Assembly (NCBI GenBank): GCA_032358255.1
Contig: JAULBX010029488.1
Coordinates: forward strand, 62,001-126,000
DNA: 64,000 nt
Origin: Heterotrichella gracilis
Lineage: Eukaryota; Sar; Xanthophyceae; Tribonematales; Xanthonemataceae
Direction: 5' to 3'
Shown here: piece after piece, positions 33,400-46,200 of the stretch
How the letters are laid out: each line of letters begins with the position of its first letter
Position numbering within the stretch: position 1 is the stretch's first letter
Notes under the pieces: model-generated
Databases searched by the model: none
What the model saw: only the letters and a program-made list of their open reading frames with translations
Told to the model about the DNA's origin: nothing
Translations under genes and position numbers: made by a program

Positions 33400-34331
33400 T
33401 GCACGAGAACAGTGACCGTGCAGCAAGGTTTCCAAGGACCGTGGAAGATGCATCACGAATGAATCTCACCTGGGCATTTGTGTAAGAGAGTGGTGCATTG
33501 TGGCGACATTATGTTTTTTTGCTGATGGCAAGACTTTCAAATGAATATTTGGTTGCTTTTTTTGTACCAATTTTTCATATGCATGCATGCACGCTCCAGT
33601 TAGGAGATACAGAAAGACACTTTGAGGATAGCGTGCTATATTGAGCCAGTGGTCTGACTGAACGTAGCCGTCTTTGAGCCTTCGCTGTCAAAACAAGGGT
33701 GTCATGCCCCATTTGCGTGCATGCTTTTATTAGCATGGATGCATCCTCTGAGGTAGTGCGCGTTTTTTATTCTCAGCTGGCTCTGCGCAAAACGTCAAAT
33801 ACCTGCGTTGTCAACGCTCCGGCACCGTCTGGCAGCAGCTTCAGGAGGTGGGTGCATGCATATGGGTCACCTTGTCATCATGTCCTAACGGTGTGTGAGA
33901 GGGAGACGACCACGTTTGTGTGAGGTGGTGTGTGTGTGCCACAGATTAGCTATGGGAAGTTTTTTCCACAGTTTGGGTGTGTGACCAACTTGGAGTTGTG
34001 CTGACTCCAAGGTGTTGACCAGGGTTTGCATGCATGCAGTCAGTTGGGCACAGCTTGCTCTGTTGTAGCAACAGATCACCGGTAGAAGCCTCTTAGGTTT
34101 AAAAGTGTTTACCAAAAATGCCTTAATAGCAGTATGGTGGCAGGCTGGTATTGTTTGGCCACGTTGTATTGCAGGTTGACCCAGATCTTTCTGCTCAGTA
34201 GCTTTCGGCCCATGAGCACTGCTCCCACGCTTGCACCGGTTCAAAAGAGTGCTGTCTGGCACATACGTTCACTCTCCCTTTGCCCTGCAGGTTTCCCCTA
34301 CAAGCTGAGCCTGGACAGGTCATTAGGTGCA
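33400..34331. other. Intergenic or 5' region of the F-box/LRR gene
   Basis: I see no separate gene. The F-box/LRR frame extends upstream in frame to ATGs at 34212 and 34134. A good acceptor (TTTGCCCTGCAG) ends near 34290, so an upstream exon is possible. TGCATGCA palindromes occur at about 33574-33590 and 34026-34036. Confidence 0.45.
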
Positions 34332-35651
34332 ATGGCAGAAGAGTTGGTCCGGCACTGTCAGGGCTGCCGCATACACTCCCTCCCCGACCACCTGCTGCAG
34401 CAAATGGGTACTCTACACCAACATTTCCACGCCACGTCTGACCTCAAGTACTTCGTTCAGCTGCAGCTGGTGTGCAAGCGCTGGCGCCAGGCCCTCGCAG
34501 GCCCAAGTGTGGTGTGGGAAGAGATCAGTTTTGACTGGTGGTGTGGCAGGGCACCTCTCGACTGGCTGTGCCCCAGGCTGGGAGCCACCAGGTCCGTTGT
34601 TATTGGAAATCTTCAACCACCGCACCACTATGTGCTGCGCGTGCTCAACAACCTCAACCCAGCTTGCCTCGATGGCCTGAGCTTGGTCGGCGGCGAATAC
34701 ATCAGCGGGGCCAATACCAGGCAGCTGCTTGAGGCCACCTTCCGCCTCACCTCTCTCGCTTTCCTGTCCATGCGCCTGGTCTGCACCCCGGAGGATGCGG
34801 CGCCCTGCATGCCTGCCATGTCAGCACTGGTCAACCTGAGGGGATTTGACTTGAGTGTCCGGTGGTATCCCACGGGCAGCCAGCCATGGTGGCCGCAGAT
34901 TCCCCACCTTCCCAAGCTGAGGTGGGCAATGTTGCTGCTGAACGGGGTGGACGTTGCTCCATTGGTCGCCCACCAGTCTGCACTCACCGAGCTGCTAGTG
35001 GTTCCGGATTGGCGCGGATCATGGGCAATCGGACATCCTGGGTGGCCCAGCGCCAGGTTTGGCACCTCTTTGCAGCAGCTCACACAGCTGAGGAGCCTGG
35101 TTGTGTCGGGTCAGAGTTTGGGCATACCTCCTGACAGCCTGCCTACATCGCTACACAACCTAAGCCTCACAGGCGATCCTGTGGATGTGGATGCCAGGAT
35201 GTTTCTCCCACGGCTGGTCAATCTGACATCTCTTCGCCTGAATTGCAAAGGCGTAGAGCACTTGACCCCTGCCCTGGCCAGCCTCTCCAGCCTACAGCAA
35301 ATGGAGCTAATAGAGCTGTCAGAGCCGCTGGTGCTGCCCGTCATGCCCAGCCTCACATTGCTGGAGGTTAGGTCTGCGCCTGGTGTGCAGCTGCAGGTGC
35401 CAATCAACCCCAGCCTGCGCATTACGCTTTGGAATGGATGGCGCAAAGCCACGCTTGGCAAGGTGATCATCATCAAGGGGCAATGTGGGGAGTACAGCAT
35501 GGCGGTGGAGGCGGATGGCTGCATTGTGGTACAGGCATTGGAGCGCACGCCCCAGGACGCTTTTCCAGTTGGTGAACGGGTGCGTGAGGCAGAGGAAGAG
35601 CAGGAGCGGTGGTGTGCGTGGCTGCACGCTGCGGCAAAATCGGGGGTGTAG
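34332..35651 (+). CDS. F-box-like leucine-rich repeat protein
   Basis: One exon, 439 aa from ATG 34332 (two in-frame ATGs lie upstream). Residues about 13-65 form an F-box-like motif (HSLPDHLLQQM, QLVCKRWRQALAGPSVVWEEI). The rest carries irregular leucine-rich segments (LTSLAFLSMRLV, LPKLRWAMLLLNGV, LTQLRSLVVSGQSLG, LVNLTSLRLNCKGV, LSSLQQMELIEL, MPSLTLLEVRS). Such proteins usually act as substrate receptors of SCF ubiquitin ligases; that role is inferred from family. A Glu-rich helix ends the protein. Unlike its neighbours it has no introns in this part and no echoes. It converges with CPSF160. Confidence 0.78.
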   Translation: MAEELVRHCQGCRIHSLPDHLLQQMGTLHQHFHATSDLKYFVQLQLVCKRWRQALAGPSVVWEEISFDWWCGRAPLDWLCPRLGATRSVVIGNLQPPHHYVLRVLNNLNPACLDGLSLVGGEYISGANTRQLLEATFRLTSLAFLSMRLVCTPEDAAPCMPAMSALVNLRGFDLSVRWYPTGSQPWWPQIPHLPKLRWAMLLLNGVDVAPLVAHQSALTELLVVPDWRGSWAIGHPGWPSARFGTSLQQLTQLRSLVVSGQSLGIPPDSLPTSLHNLSLTGDPVDVDARMFLPRLVNLTSLRLNCKGVEHLTPALASLSSLQQMELIELSEPLVLPVMPSLTLLEVRSAPGVQLQVPINPSLRITLWNGWRKATLGKVIIIKGQCGEYSMAVEADGCIVVQALERTPQDAFPVGERVREAEEEQERWCAWLHAAAKSGV

Positions 35652-37205
35652 CACTACACGCATGGCTTGCTTACTAAGCTAATAGCACACCACGTGTGTT
35701 CACTCGATCAGTCAACATGCATGGTGCCAGTGGGTTGGGCAACTTTGGAACCTGCCAGGTGGACTGGTGGACTGGTAGATCCTGATGCTCTTCAGCAACT
35801 TGACAGTGATTTTCGTTCATTGCATTGCATTTAAGGGGGCACCAAGCATTTTGGAAAGGCATGCCATGCGCATGCAGGATTTTTTTATGTACAGCACACT
35901 AAGAAAGAAAGAAACAAACAAACGCCCCCACACACGGCAGCACACCACAACCAGCAATGTTGAAAAACACAGACAGGCCGGGCAACTGATATCAATATTA
36001 CCATATGGGTTTTTGGACTAGCTCCTAGTATGCTTGCCAAACTGATTCCTGAGTTGCAACTTCTTGCTATCCAAGGCTCCTATTCTGTGTACACCAAACG
36101 TCAAACGCTTTTGCATGCCATGCATACTGGCATTGGCTAAGGCCTGTGCTTGACCAGCCGTTCTGGCTGGTCGGTGCCCTGGTGCGAGCCAGTGGCCCCT
36201 CAACTACGCCTTTGTGCGTCCCCTTTCTTTCTTTCTTCTTACAGTTTTTGGTGTCTTCCACGACGTGATGCATTTAGTCTATTAGGTGCATATTCAGGTA
36301 CCAGTAATTGTATACTTAATGTAGTGCTCAATAGTACGCCTCGCTGTGTGCGGTAGAAGGCACACTATGCTAGCTGACGGCGTTGACTTTCAATGAGTCA
36401 AAGTTCAACTTCTCTGCAACCTGCGCATTTGATGCTGAAGCAGATGTACAACAACATGACACATTGTGCCAGGTCAACATGCTCGGTCAACTTGCTTACA
36501 AACTACGCTGCTGCAGCAGCCGTCTTATCATATTGATATGACATTGGCTCACGACAGTAATCAGAGTACCTTGTGATCCTACACATCAGATCTATACCAC
36601 AACAGTGATGTTACTAACTTCTTATCCCCAACATCAACAACACGAGCCGTCAATTGAGGCCACCCATCAATGATAATCTACAAACGACACGTCGGATGAT
36701 GATCGCATCCCAAACAAGCACCGCGACCTAGTACCAAACCGGCAACACAAATGCATTATTTGGTCACATTCATGGCGACACGCTGCATCTGATCAGAGAA
36801 AGAATACAACCTATGCAATTTCCCCCACCTCCCCAACACCAGGGGCCCCCACCCCCTCGCCCCCATATGCATGCAGTTATCGTTGTCGTCCATTAATATA
36901 AAAATTGGCGCGACATGGTATCATGGTATCAAAAGCTGTGAGCTGCCGGCACAGCTCAATACATCCGACCAGAGCACCAATGACAACTGCTCAATTTCGA
37001 TCAGGATAACAACATAGAACTGGTTGAGGAAAGATGCACATCTCATCAGAAGAACAGCACCGTGCGCGCCATTGGCCCCAGTGCCGGTATGACCTCCCTC
37101 CAGCTGACGCTCCACTCCACCGCCAGCACAGCGCATTGCTTCCAATCAGAGCATCAAAGACAACTGATCGCATCTGAACAGGAGCACAATGCCCAACTGA
37201 TCGCA
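35652..37205. other. Convergent intergenic stretch, AT-richer
   Basis: This holds the 3' flanks of the F-box/LRR gene and CPSF160. A GAAAGAAAGAAA tract lies at about 35896-35910 and the inverse pyrimidine tract at 36220-36246, about 340 bp apart; this could be a weak inverted repeat. Bases 36940-37140 contain copies of the last CPSF160 exon. Confidence 0.5.
37040..37140 (-). repeat. Echo of last CPSF160 exon beyond the stop codon
   Basis: About 37043-37140 copies 37206-37300, the coding end and stop of CPSF160. It sits downstream of the true stop, in 3' flanking DNA rather than an intron. Confidence 0.88.
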
Positions 37206-40200
37206 TCAGAAGAACAGCGCTGTGCGCGCCATTTCCCCCAGTGCCCCCATGATTTCCCTCCGGCTGGTGCCGCACTCCACTGCCAGCTCCTCCTGTGCCC
37301 CCACCGGCAGCAGCCAGTAGAGTGAAAGCACCTCCCCGTCCAACATGCTGTCGCTACCCACCTGGCAAGGGGAGGAGAGGGGCAATGGGGTCAACGGAAA
37401 GGGGAGGAACAGGTGAGGGGGAGAGGGGCAAGTCAAGGGGAAACCATATGGGACAGCAACACTTGACCAGGCCCTAATCGGCAAAAGGTGTTTACAGAGG
37501 GCAGGCTGCATACCTTGCTGGGGCGCATGTAAGTATTGTTTTTGCGTAATGGTGCATTCCTGGTACTCATATATTCAAGTGTGCAGTGCTGGCACGCATG
37601 TAGTTATCTAGCCAACTGATTGTAAGCAACTCCCAAGGTGGGGAGTTGGGGAGTGGGGAGCAAGAGGCGTTACATGGCAGCGGGTGCATGGGGGCCCAGG
37701 TTCGGAGTAATGCCAATGCCCAAAACCCTTTCATACAACTAAATAAAACCCTAACAAACCCCGCACCCTGCACTGACCTGCTTAGTGAAGTGCTGACCTC
37801 CCATCATGCCAGCGGGGGTGCGGGCGTAGCGCCGCCTGCAAAGTGGTGGTGGTGGGGTAAGCACATGTGCTCCAGCTCTATAGCCAGGTCAGCATTGCGG
37901 GGTGTGCCACAAAACCGATCGAGGCTTGTTGAACCACTGCTACCAATGTGGCAGATGGGGACCGACCATTTGTGCCAATTACTGGATTTCAAGCGTGGCA
38001 ATTAGTCCCTAATCATCACATTCATCTCAAATATCTGCCAATTGATTTGACAGTGCACAATAATCATGAGCAGGGTTTGATTCACCCGTTATCCAAACCC
38101 TAGGCATCATCTGAAGGTGTGTGGGTTGAGCCCTGCAGTGTGGTTGACCACCAAACTACAGGGTTTTACAAGGAAACAAAACCCTATCCAAACCCTAGGG
38201 CTTACCTGAAGGCGTGTGGGTTTAGCCCTGCTGTGTGGTTCACCGCCAGCACCAGCCGCTTCTGAAGCGCAGCCAGGGGGGAGTACAATTTCTCATCTGG
38301 CAGGGGCGCCACGCATTCGCACCCGCCCCCCGTGGTGCCAAATAGGGCCGCCTGGCGGGGGGTGCTGTCAAATGTCTCCATTTTGACCCTCAGCACCGCC
38401 AAGGAGCGGTGGCCGGTGAAGAATGCCGACCTGGAGGAGGGTGGGGCATTTTCAGGGGGGATAAGAGAGGATGGACGGAAATTATTAGGAGGAAATGCGG
38501 TGACCCGTGCAGGGGGAGGGGGAAATGCCGTGCGAAGTAGGCCGGAGGATTGGTGTACGCCTGATACATACCAAGCATGCCTTTGACTGCACTAGCGCAA
38601 AACATATTTGTCCTTCATATCGTGATTCCCAAGCCCCCCTTGCCCCCACCAAAAAAGACAAGAAACTCTAGATCTGCCCCTCCCACACCACCTGCACTTA
38701 CTGTGGCATCAGCCTCTGCCCCTTGTAGGACAGCGGGTTGCTGGGCTGGTATGCAAACACCCTTAGGGTTCCGGCTGCCTCTGCGCCCACAAAGCACAGC
38801 TGGCTGCCGTTGATCAGGAACTCAGTGGCCAGGTCAGGGGAGTTGTCAAACTGCTTAGACAGCTGGAGCAGCTGCTTGCCCTCCTCCTGAGGAAGGAGAA
38901 CAACACATTAGGGTTTGGTAAGGGCGCAGGGTTTACAGTGTAGGGTGTTTAAGACTGCTGACAGCTGCAGCAGCTGCTTGCCCTCCTCCTGGGGGGGAAT
39001 AAAATGGAAGGGTTTAGGGTATTGCACCGCTGGTGAGTCTGGTTTCTCAGCCTTTACTTGGCAGTCACATGAGCACAGGCATTACTAGTGTACACTTCAG
39101 GTCTCCCATGCACTTCCACGAACGCCCCTCAGAGGGGTTACAAACCCTTTTTTAGGGTTTGTCAAGAACTCACGGAAACCTAGGGTGTTACCAGGGTTGT
39201 TAAGGGTCTTGCACGCACCACGTATCGCACAAACCGCATGCCCTTTGCCACATCCCCAACCAGGATGAAGTTCTTGACCACGTTGATGGATGTGATGAGC
39301 ACAGGGGCATCGTAGAACGCCAGGCGCACAAGGGAGGTGCCGGACCAGGAGTGGACCTCAAGCCTGAGGAAGGGGAAAAGGAGGCTTGAAGGTGAGGGTT
39401 AAAACATGTGCAGCCAGTTTTTCAGCCCTTTCCAGCCCTACATTCCCGTTCCAAACCCTGCTCGCCCATGTAAACCCTGCACACCCAACCCGGTTACTAT
39501 GTCAGAATACACAAGGTGTATCATCGCAAGCAACTCATAAATGGGTACCTTGCGCCTTTGGCCCCGTAGATACACCCTTTTGCAGTCCATTGAAAACCTG
39601 ACAGCCAACAGTTCAAACCCTAGCAAGAACCCTACCTGTTGCCGGCAGCCAATAGCAGATTGCCCTCAAATGTGGTGAGGGCAGTGATGGGGCCCCGAAA
39701 TTCCCGCACGTAGATTTGCTTGGCACCCCACTGCCCCGCATTTGTGCCCTCCGCAGCAGGGGCCTCCGAGCGCGCCACCTCAAAGAATCGCAATTGCCCT
39801 ATGCAAGGGTAATCCTCGCCTGCGCGTAAAGGGGTGTCAATGTTGGATGCAGGTAGGTGGAGCCCAGGTTGCAGTCTAGTTAATTATCGCATTTTCAAAA
39901 GTACACCACAGCAAGGGCTGCCACCCTCAACCCTACACCCTAAGCTGTAGCTGAACCCTACACACGTGGCTCTACCCTTGGGAGTTACAAGCAAACCATT
40001 TCTGGACATGTATAAACCCACCCACAAATTTCCCCTCCAAAACCTACCTGCGATGAAGGCGCACCCCAGCGCCACCAGCGGCTGCGTGGCGCCACTTGTC
40101 GAGTTTTTGAGGTGCACCGTAGCCACAGACATCACATGCTCGCCAGGTGGCAGCGCGTGGCGCCAGCAGGTGGCCCATTGCCCGGGAACAACCAGGCGCA

Positions 40201-43200
40201 CCTGCAATAGGGTTTAGGGTTTAAGAGCAAGGTTTTTTAGTGATTTTAGGGCTTGGGTTTTGGGTTGGGTTGCATGGACGGGTCGTGTATTCAGGCCGTG
40301 GCAGGGATGTATGCGCACCACAATTCAGGCTGTGTGGGCATGTAAGGTGTCTCTGTCAATACCCCTGAAACCCCACCCACCCACCTCGAAACCCTCCTCA
40401 GTGCCCCTCAGCTTTGCGGCGGCTTCAGCGGTTGCGTAGTAGAACGAGGCGTGGGTGTCACCACCATCCTCCTCAGGCAGGCGGGGTCGGTAGGGAACCT
40501 GCAGGTAGATCGAGGGTATTGGCTAGGGTATTGACAGGTTGCTGAAAGCAATCGGTGTAGGTTTCATTAGCCTGGGATTATGCTAGGACTTGCTAGGGTG
40601 GTAAGTGCCCATATCACAACTAAGCTTCTAACCCTGACATATTGCCGAACCTCAGGTTTTGCACGCACCACAACCTGCTGAACCCTACACCCTAGCAGGG
40701 TTTGCAGCGCACCTGTCGGGAGGTGACCAGGGCATACAGCCTGGCGTCAGGGTAGTAGGAGATTTTGTGGGGGGTGGCACGCAGGGGCACCTTTTGGAGC
40801 AGCCACTCCCCTTCCACCCGCACCCGCGCCGGCATTTGGCAGATTTTCAGCACCCCCGTGTCCACATTCCCCGCCGCGGCAATAAAGCCCTGGGGACAAT
40901 TTGCATTGTGGAAGGGGGTGAAGCCAGAAATAGGCCCCTCCCCCGCCATGGGGTGCTGCACGAATTTGCCCCGGGTGGAAATGAGCCACAGGGGGTGGGG
41001 GCCACACACGAAGATGCCGCTGCTGGGGGTCACCTCCCCTGCACATTTGCACGCATTTGCGTCACCCCTTGATGCACAAAGTGTACGGGGAGTCTTGTAG
41101 GCTGACCAGGGTTACTAACAAGCTCGGTCACGAAATTTGGGACTCCACATTGTATAGCAGTATCAGGACAAACCTGGCTTGCCCCAAGTATGCAAGGCTA
41201 TTTAGCTGTCTGTTGGAATGCATGTAGAACGTGTTGGAACGCATGCAACCACCTAAACAATACTCCATGATTCCAAATCCTACCCTAGGGTTTCGTACCT
41301 ATGCCGTCGAAGCGCACCAGCCGGCTGCTGCCGAGTTTGAATCCCGGATTTGAATCCCCAACCCCCGCACCGCTGCTCACTGCCCCCCCCCTGTGAGCAG
41401 CCCAATCCACCCGCTCCCTCCTAAACCGTAACACTCCCCCTGGCCCCTTGAAGCCCTGGTAGAGATACAGGGTGTCATCTGACGTCAGCATGGTCAAAAC
41501 TGGTCCCTGGGGACTGTCGCTGGGACCGAAATTTGTGGCGGGAAAGTGGTCCAGCCGGATTTCACAGATGGTGGTGAGGGAGGATGGAAAGAGCGAGGGG
41601 GAGGCGGAGGGGGGTGTGGGGAGGAGGTGGGGGGGGCCCTCAGCCAGGTTGGCGCAGCTGAACACCAGCTGCATGGTGGGTAATCTGCGGGTGGGGGGTG
41701 GGGGTCGTATTTAGGGTTTAGGGTTGGGGGATGGTCATAGGGAAGGGGGGAGTGGGGGATTGGAATGGGACATTGGGGAAGGTTAGCAACTGATGAGGTC
41801 CTGTGGCAACCTGCAGGGACTTGTGAGTTCCTTAAATTGTAAAGCATAATTTGGGTGAATTATACTCAGACTGGACCACCAAGGTTGGATCAGTGACCAA
41901 GATCAGTCACACCCATGCACGGTTGCAAACGTGCAAAGATCTCCTGAAAGGAACTGCGATTCCACACCAGCCACAAGCGCAAGTGCAGTGGAGCGAGTAC
42001 CAAGGGGGGCAAAACAACATTTCCAAATACACAACGGGGGTCACCTGTAGATGTGCAGGGCTCCTCCACTCCGACACACAATGCAGTACACCGCAGCAGC
42101 AGCAGCACCGCCACCGCCATCCTCTCCCACATCCATGGGTTCAGCACCCTCTGCCACAGCCGCATCCCCAACACCGCCACCACCACCATCCGTGCTCGGC
42201 CCCTCTGCTTTCCCTCCCTCCCCTTTGATCCCCTCCTCCACATCACCACCACCACCCACCGCCCCACTGTCTGGCCCAGCAGCTGGTTCTGTGGTAGTGG
42301 TTGTGGCTGGCGCTGTCGCTGGTTCTGTGGTAGTGGCTGTGCTAGTGGCTGTGCTAGTGGCTAGTCCTGCAGTAGCGGCTGTGGATGTGGCTGCTTCTGT
42401 GGTTATGGCTGTGGCTGTGGCTGCTGCCAGCCAGCCAGTGGTGTCTGTATACAGCACACATGCAGTGACCATAGCTGTCCCGTCGATGGTGGGCAGGGTT
42501 TGCAAGGGTTCTTGGGCGGCCGCCAGGGGGACAAGCGTATCTGGGAAACAGGGGAGGGGGACTTGGGTCAGAGTTGCCTTTGTGGACCAATGCAAACTAC
42601 AGCAGGAGTGTGCAAGTAGACTGGTTGCAGACGCAAGTAGACTGGTTGCAGACGCATACATTAATGCAACTCACCCACCACCAGGGCAATCAAATGCCCC
42701 CAAAATGAACTCCTGCCCTACGATTTCCTTGACTACTGCTCCACGGGCCCCAGTAGCAAATCTGCACACATAAATGTAGACCCTTATCCAAAAATGTACA
42801 ACCCTACCCCGCGCCCTCCACCTCCACGCTCCGTTGCCATGCACCTCCAGCAGCATATTCCCTGATACCCTACAACCCTAGACCCCATGAAAACCCTAAA
42901 CTAGACCCTACCAACCCAATGCACCTCCAGCAGCATGGCTGGGAGCATCATGTTCAGCTTGCCAGGGGCACCCTAACACCCCAAAACCCTAGCATCCATC
43001 AAAACCCTAACCCTATTTAAAACCCTACCGTTCCCCTGCACCTCAAGCAGCATGGCAGTCATGTTGCTCAGCTGCAGCAGCACATAGGGGTCTGCCAGGC
43101 TGGCGCTGGTGGCGCTGACCACCGCCACCTCAGCATCCGCATCGTCCTCATCCATGTCCAGGTCAGCATCAGGGGGGGGAAAGAGGTCCGAGAGGACGAC

Positions 43201-46200
43201 CTCCCCTGCGGCCACCTCCCCTGCCAGCAGGCGTACCACCCCTGGGGTCACCTGCGGGGGGTGCTTTAAGGGTTGAGGGTGGAATCAGGGTTTGATGATA
43301 AGGGTGTGCTGACAGCACCAGCAAACAAAGCACACACCCTCCCAGACGGGAACCACAAAGTGCACCACCCCTTGTGTTCCTGTTGCCCACACACCTCTTG
43401 GCGATCCACTTACACCATGGGTTTTGAGAGCCTACGGGATTTCCTGAGACATGTTCTAATACATGTAATAAAAAGGCACCCCATCCGCGAGAAGGGTTTC
43501 CCCTTGACTGGCTCCCCATGCTGCCTGCTGTCAGAGTTTGAGGCTTTCAGGAATTTAGGGTTCCAGGGATTTGGATTTGTGGAGGGTTACCCCAGTCTTA
43601 CCTGCACCACCCGCTGGCTGCCCCTCATGCTGCCTGCTGCCAGTGTGGGTGCATCCACCACGTACTGCACCCTGTCAGTCACCTCCTGCAGCTCCTCCCC
43701 TGTCTCCAGCACCTTGGTCTCCCCCCCCACGCTGAGCAGCAGGTAGGCGTGGTAGGCGGAGGGGGAGGGGGAGTTGTAGTGCACCGCCCAGGCACCCACC
43801 ACCCCTGCAGGCATGGAAAGGTATTTTCCCATGAGGACCGCATTCGGTGTGGCACATTACCTGGTTTCAGTATGCGTCGTGCAGCATCAAGCAATACTGT
43901 GGAACCGCTCGTGGCAGAGATGGTATCAGCTGTGCCAGGTTGGGATGGCTGGCACAAGGCAGAGAGGGCTGGCTGAGAATCTGGCTGTATTGCTGGAACC
44001 CATGTTCCTAACTCAGCAACATTGTGATGCATGTTGGTTGATAGGTTTAGTCATACCCCTGCCTAAGAGCAACATTTTTAGTTCAACGGCACAGAACACC
44101 ACGCTTGTCCCAAAAACCCTAGCCAGGCTCACAAAAGCCCTACCTGGCAGCGGCACTTCGGTGATCACCTCAGGCACCAACGTGCGCCTGAGCACCGAAA
44201 GACTCCCATTCCTCTCAAACCCAGTGCACGCCACCAGCATCTGCGGCCCCCGCCCCCCACTCCCCTCCCCCCCACCCCCCACCGCTGATGTGGCACCCGC
44301 CATGCCAGCTGTCATGTCGTGGATGGGCCCTGTGGTGATGAGGGCATCCGAGACCTTGAAGTTGTACTTTACCACCCCTTGGTTGGTGGCCAGCGAGGGG
44401 ATGTCGTCAGTTTGGTAGATGGCGGCCTGCGGAATGGGGTGGGTGGGGTGGGTGGAAAGGAGGCGTTACTCAAATTGGGCACCAGCTGCAGGCTGTGTCC
44501 TGGCAGCTGCACTGCAGGCAATCGTGGATTCATAGCACAGCAGCGTAGTGCTACAGCATGCACGCACGTGATCAGCTCATTGAAAGACAGCAGGGCACAG
44601 TGGCATACCACTACATACAATGGCGCAGCATGGTCAATTGCATTATTGCATGTAGCAGATTAGCTGTCACGGACATCAAGTGTAACATTCAGAGTTTCAA
44701 CAGCCACAAGAACCATTGCAAAACCCTAGCAAAATCCGAGCAAAACCCTAAACCCTGCGCACCTCCTCGTCGTCGTCCGCATCCCCCAGCCCCTCCCCTG
44801 CAGCGCTGTCCAGCTTCCTCCTCTTCACCCCCTTGCCATCATCCCCGGGAGAGATTGAATCCCCGCCCTCCCCGTACACGTCCTCGTAATCGTCCCCTGC
44901 CGCGCCCCCTGATTTCCCCCCTTGCAAAAGGGCCTTATTGTCGGGGGTGGTACGGATGAGCAAGGAGTCACCCACCCAGGACCCCAGGAAAATGTGGCGG
45001 GGCCCTAATGTGCAGGCAGTGCAGGTGATGGGGGCGCCCCCCGCCCGTGTCACCTGCAATGGCCACATTTTCAACTCAGTACCGCCCAAAACCTCACCAT
45101 TACCCTAAGGACTAGCTTGGGACCAGAGTGTAGATGATATAGTGATGATGGTGTTGTTGACGTGATCAACACAGTTTGCGCAATGGACAACATTGTACTT
45201 TTGCTTCCCCTAGCTCCTCATGAAGCTCTCCAGCCCCCACACACAAATGCCACCTTCATGCACACCATCTGCACCACAACTTCCTGCACCCCAGGATGCG
45301 CTCCCACCCACCCCCACCCCCACCCCCATCCCCACCCCCATCCCCTCCCACCCACCTGCATGCGCCGCACCGCCCCCCTCTTCACCACCACCTCCACCAC
45401 CACACAACATTCACCACCACCCCTCCCACCATCCCCACCACCACAACCGCCACCCCACACACCTGCATGCGCCGCACCGCGCCCCCCTCCACCACCAGGT
45501 GCACCTGCAGCAGCTGCCCAGATGCAAGCGCAAGCAGGGCAGTGCTTGTGTCCAGCCATGTGGCAGTGCAGCCGTCGCACTCCGCCTCGATACCCTCCGC
45601 CTTGCTGGCGCCCACAGAGGCAGCGGAAACAGACTCCTGCGACCAGGGTTACATAGATCAGGTTTCTTGAATTTTACCTCCTAGCCGCTCACCCTTGCAA
45701 TATTTTGCATGCCAATTTTACTAAGGGTCTGTCCTACGCATTTCCGAGTTATCATATGTAGTGCACCGCACAGGGTTGGAGGGGGGAGTGCATGGCGAGT
45801 GTTGGCAGGAGAGCGCAGCAGTGCAGCAAATTCAGGGTTTAGGGTTAGTATTGTGAAGATACGGTTCAGGAGTGGGGTTTAGATATTTACTGTATTTCAG
45901 GCCACGTACCGGGTGTATGTTGAGTGGGTACTGCCTGGCATGACGGGTGGCAGTCACGGTGGGGGGCTCCCTCATGGGGTCGAAATCAAGCTGGGGGGGT
46001 GCAACCCCGGGAAATGCTGCGGAATTGACCACGAGGGTGCACGACCCACCCTGCAGGGAACAAACAAGCATTTTGTGGCGCATTTCTTGGATAGAGGCAT
46101 GCACAGGCGAGGCGTGGGTGTCCGATTTGCGACCAGGATCTATCCCATTGTGGCAAGATCAGATTAGGTAATGGGGAGCGTCTAGGCGGAGCACCCCCCG

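Noticed and set aside
42051-42773. Plus-strand 240-aa Ala/Val-rich frame
   Set aside because: It is antisense to the CPSF160 low-complexity insert. Valine and alanine repeats are the complement of Thr/Ala codons.
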